Shown here: one piece after another, positions 61,679-64,000 of the stretch
Numbering within the stretch: position 1 is the first letter of the stretch
How the letters are laid out: each line of letters starts with the position of its first letter
Assembly (NCBI RefSeq): GCF_024506435.1
Contig: NZ_JANIET010000002.1
Span: 124,001 to 188,000 of the forward strand
Direction of reading: 5' to 3'
DNA length: 64,000 bases
Source of the DNA: Pantoea trifolii
GTDB lineage: Bacteria > Pseudomonadota > Gammaproteobacteria > Enterobacterales > Enterobacteriaceae
Translations under genes and position numbers: made by a program
The notes under the pieces: generated by a model
Databases searched by the model: none
What the model was told of the DNA's origin: nothing
The model's input: only the letters and a program-made list of their open reading frames with translations

Positions 61679-62670
61679 TACAGCAGACTGTCGTGCTGCT
61701 GTTCACCTTGCGGCGTGAAGCCGGTTTCCTCCTGCTCGGTTTGTATCAGCCACTTCACTGCATCCTGCGCGAACTGCTCAACCGGCTGGGAAAAGGTGGT
61801 GAGATTATAGGAAGACCAGCCAGCCTGCGCGATGTTGTCGTAGCCGATCAAACAGAGATCTTCCGGCACGCGCAGGGCAAAGCGGTGACGCGCTTCATCC
61901 ATAAAGCCGCAGGCCACCAAATCGGTGACGCAAAACACGCCGTCTGGCCGCTGATGACGCGTCAGCAAGCGGTGCGCCAGAATCTGGCCGCTCTCATACG
62001 ATGTGGTGCCAAAGCGTTCCACCGTCACGCGTAATCCCGCACGTTCCGCAGTCGCGACAAAGGTGTCTTCACGCTTTTTTAGGCTCGGCGTGCCCGCCAG
62101 CGAATTGGCAAACGCCAGATGCTGACAACCGGCGCGCTGAAACGCCATCACCGCCGTTTGTGCAGCGCTCTCTGCATCGAGATTAATGCTAAGCGAACCC
62201 GGCAGCGCTTCATCGCGGTTGATCAAAATGATGCGCTGGCCGTGCTTATAACACTGGCGAGTGATGGTGCGATCCGGCATGCCGGAGAGAATGATCGAGG
62301 CATCGGCGCGGAAATTGATTGCCTGCTGCAGTGCCGCTGAAACGCTGTTATCCGAGCGATCGGTGTTGATCAGCATCGCCACTTTGCCCGCTTCCTGCAA
62401 AAACTGCGTCAGCCAGCGCACCAGGCTGGCGCGATAGGGCGTGGCGATCTCCGAGACGATCAGGCAGACAATGCTGCTGCGATTGCTTACCAGACCGCGC
62501 GCCAGATGATTGACGTGATAACCCAACTCTTCCGCCGCTTTCATTACCCGTTCACGCGTTGCCGGTGACACGCTGGCGCCCGGCGTAAAGGCGCGCGACA
62601 CCGCCGAGCGCGAAACGCCCGCGCGCTCGGCGACATCCTGCGCACTGACCACCGCTTTCTCATGCTGCAT
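61636..62670 (-). CDS. LacI family transcriptional regulator
   Basis: 344 residues from ATG 62670 (GAGG 8 bases upstream). Helix-turn-helix plus hinge at residues about 8-60 (VSAQDVAERAGVSRSAVSRAF, split; GYHVNHLARGL), then a periplasmic-binding-protein-like effector domain (IVCLIVSEIATPYRASLVRWL, split; VFCVTDLVACGFMDE; LIGYDNIAQAGWSSYNLTT). Divergent from the binding-protein gene at 62888, with a symmetric operator between. Probably represses that transporter. Confidence 0.93.
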   Translation of the reverse strand: MQHEKAVVSAQDVAERAGVSRSAVSRAFTPGASVSPATRERVMKAAEELGYHVNHLARGLVSNRSSIVCLIVSEIATPYRASLVRWLTQFLQEAGKVAMLINTDRSDNSVSAALQQAINFRADASIILSGMPDRTITRQCYKHGQRIILINRDEALPGSLSINLDAESAAQTAVMAFQRAGCQHLAFANSLAGTPSLKKREDTFVATAERAGLRVTVERFGTTSYESGQILAHRLLTRHQRPDGVFCVTDLVACGFMDEARHRFALRVPEDLCLIGYDNIAQAGWSSYNLTTFSQPVEQFAQDAVKWLIQTEQEETGFTPQGEQQHDSLLYQADVVWRGSVRGG

Positions 62671-62795
62671 GCTCAACACCTCTTCACAATCTGGCTGCCA
62701 CTGAGTCTGCCTCAGATTGCAAAGCTGTGCAAACCGCTTTAGATCTCATTTGTTGCATTTTTGTGACATCGCCTAACAATTGCGCAGTATGGTGT

Positions 62796-62841
62796 TTGAC
62801 AGGACATTTCTTGTTCATTACTACTTTGCACACACGTGCAA
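62796..62841 (+). promoter_or_regulatory. Promoter and LacI-type operator of the binding-protein gene
   Basis: TTGACA (62796-62801) has a weak -10 (TACTAC, 62819-62824) at 17-base spacing. TTGCAC (62826-62831) and GTGCAA (62836-62841) form a 16-base inverted repeat around ACAC, at the expected transcription start, so bound LacI protein would block initiation. Confidence 0.55.
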
Positions 62842-62887
62842 TAAAAGGTGCCAATGAAGCACCCACCCTACAATCCAGGAGAACACT

Positions 62888-63916
62888 ATGCGAGTCACCT
62901 CAATGGCCATCGCGCTATCCCTCTGTTGCACTGCACTGCCGTTTGCCGCCTCTGCAGCGGGCAATCTGAATATGGTTTGCTCCGCCGATGTGGTGGTGTG
63001 CGAGCACATGACCAACATCTTCAGCAAGGCGCATCCGGATATCAAAGTCAGTATGGTGCGCCTCTCAGCGGGCGAAGCCTATGCACGTCTGCGCAGCGAA
63101 GCACGCAATCCGCGCACCGATATATGGTGGGCGGGCACCGGCGATCCGCATATGCAGGCGGCGGAAGAGGGGCTGACGCAGCCATACAAATCGCCGCTGC
63201 TCGATCAGCAACAGGATTGGGCGCAGAAGCAGGCGGAAAACTCCAATTACCGTACGGTGGGCATTTATGCTGGCGCGCTTGGTTGGGGTTATAACACCAA
63301 ACTGCTGGAATCGAAAAAGCTGAAAGAGCCGAAATGCTGGGCCGATCTGCTGGACCCAAGCTTCAAAGGAGAAATTCAGATAGCCAACCCGAATTCGTCG
63401 GGTACCGCCTACAACACGCTGGCGACGCTGGTGCAGATCATGGGTGAGGATGAGGCCTTTGATTACCTGAAAAAGCTTAATGCCAATATTTCGCAGTACA
63501 CCAAATCGGGCTCGGCGCCGGTGAAATCCGCAGCGCGCGGTGAAACCACCGTCGGCATCGTGTTTATGCATGATGCGGTGGCGATGGAAGTGGACGGTTT
63601 CCCGATCAAGACCGTCGCGCCGTGCGAAGGCACCGGCTATGAGATTGGCTCGATGTCGATTGTCAAAGGGGCGCGCAACCTCGCTAACGCTAAAGTCTGG
63701 TACGACTGGGCGCTAAGCGCTGAAGCGCAATCACATATGAAAGAGGCCAAATCTTTCCAGCTGCCGTCGAACCGTAACGCGGAGATTTCTGAGTACGCGC
63801 CGCGCTTTGAGAACATCAAACTGATCGATTACGACTTCAAAACTTACGGCGATTCGGCCAAACGTAAAGCGTTGCTGGGACGTTGGGACAAAGAGATCGG
63901 TGCCAGCGCGCAGTGA
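62888..63916 (+). CDS. Extracellular solute-binding protein (AfuA/iron- or phosphate-ester-type), ABC transporter
   Basis: 342-residue periplasmic protein. Signal peptide about 1-24 (ends ASAAG). LNMVCSADVVVCEHM at the mature start, DIWWAGTGDPHMQAAEEG, GYNTKLLESKKLKEPKCWADLLDPSFKGEIQIANP (split), SSGTAYNTLATLVQIMGEDEAFDYL (split) and KVWYDWALSAEAQ fit the AfuA/FbpA-like cluster, which includes sugar-phosphate, phosphonate and iron binders. The LacI neighbour favours an organic, sugar-like ligand. Permease and ATPase genes presumably follow beyond the window. AGGA 7 bases before the ATG. Confidence 0.87.
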   Translation: MRVTSMAIALSLCCTALPFAASAAGNLNMVCSADVVVCEHMTNIFSKAHPDIKVSMVRLSAGEAYARLRSEARNPRTDIWWAGTGDPHMQAAEEGLTQPYKSPLLDQQQDWAQKQAENSNYRTVGIYAGALGWGYNTKLLESKKLKEPKCWADLLDPSFKGEIQIANPNSSGTAYNTLATLVQIMGEDEAFDYLKKLNANISQYTKSGSAPVKSAARGETTVGIVFMHDAVAMEVDGFPIKTVAPCEGTGYEIGSMSIVKGARNLANAKVWYDWALSAEAQSHMKEAKSFQLPSNRNAEISEYAPRFENIKLIDYDFKTYGDSAKRKALLGRWDKEIGASAQ

Positions 63917-63937
63917 GATCGGTGTGGTTTGTGGGAA

Positions 63938-64000
63938 GGTCGCCATAAATGGCGACCCTACAAAACCCAATGAATTCCGTAGGGTCGCCATTTATGGCGA
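63938..64000. repeat. Paired family A palindromes (second truncated by the window end)
   Basis: GGTCGCCATAAATGGCGACC (63938-63957) with tail CTACAAAACCC, then CCGTAG and GGTCGCCATTTATGGCGA (63983-64000) cut by the end of the window. Same inward arrangement as at 34571, 43550 and 58392. Confidence 0.9.

Overview
The window is a gammaproteobacterial chromosome segment with closest affinity to Enterobacterales, most likely Erwiniaceae such as Pantoea. This rests on the close FepB, EntS, Fes, NfsB and ExuR relatives, the fairly high GC and the BIME-like palindromic repeats. No rRNA, tRNA, CRISPR array, phage or integrase gene was seen. The genus is an inference; no phylogenetic marker gene is present.

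Layout. 1-2862: the end of a peptide-type ABC transport operon (binding-protein tail, two permeases) with a ROK sugar kinase. 3047-7540: two MFS transporters, a LysR regulator and a pirin. 7635-13731: an orphan type II lumazine synthase divergent from a TPP-riboswitch-led thiamine operon, thiOSGF-thiZXY, which makes the thiazole half and imports a pyrimidine precursor. 13880-28686: a Fur-regulated catechol siderophore locus (fepB, entS-like exporter, two-module NRPS with an epimerization domain, MbtH protein, fes, and a divergent TonB-dependent receptor). The NRPS reads C-A-T-E-C-A-T-TE, so the expected backbone is a D-cationic amino acid followed by L-Ser, as in chrysobactin or vanchrobactin. 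DHB synthesis genes are not in the window. 28859-34567: a lipoprotein, a LysE exporter and a lactose/cellobiose-type PTS operon with a GH1 6-phospho-beta-glucosidase and an ExuR/UxuR-like repressor whose probable operators are visible.

35074-43538: a catabolic module (RraA-like aldolase, MHS symporter, HyuA/HyuB, SDR, aminotransferase, TetR) of unknown substrate, bracketed by palindromic repeats. 43613-49229: a LysR/oxidoreductase/NfsB group, an OmpR-type two-component system and a secreted alpha/beta hydrolase. 49489-58124: an orphan amino-acid binding protein, a DUF2817 peptidase, a 2-oxoglutarate oxygenase-like protein, LysR and AraC regulators, an SLC13-type carrier, a DUF2000 protein and an MBL hydrolase/amidase operon. 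58206-58375: remains of a LysR gene. 58452-59898: an IS3-family (IS150 group) element. 59930-64000: SDR/LysR, then a LacI regulator divergent from the first gene of a sugar-type ABC operon that runs off the window.

Three families of intergenic palindromes punctuate nearly every transcription-unit boundary: A, GGTCGCCATNNATGGCGACC; B, GGTGCGCATNNATGCGCACC; C, CCCTCTCCC-GGGAGAGGG. Family A is often paired tail-to-tail, and the IS element sits in the centre of one A palindrome with a 4-bp duplication.
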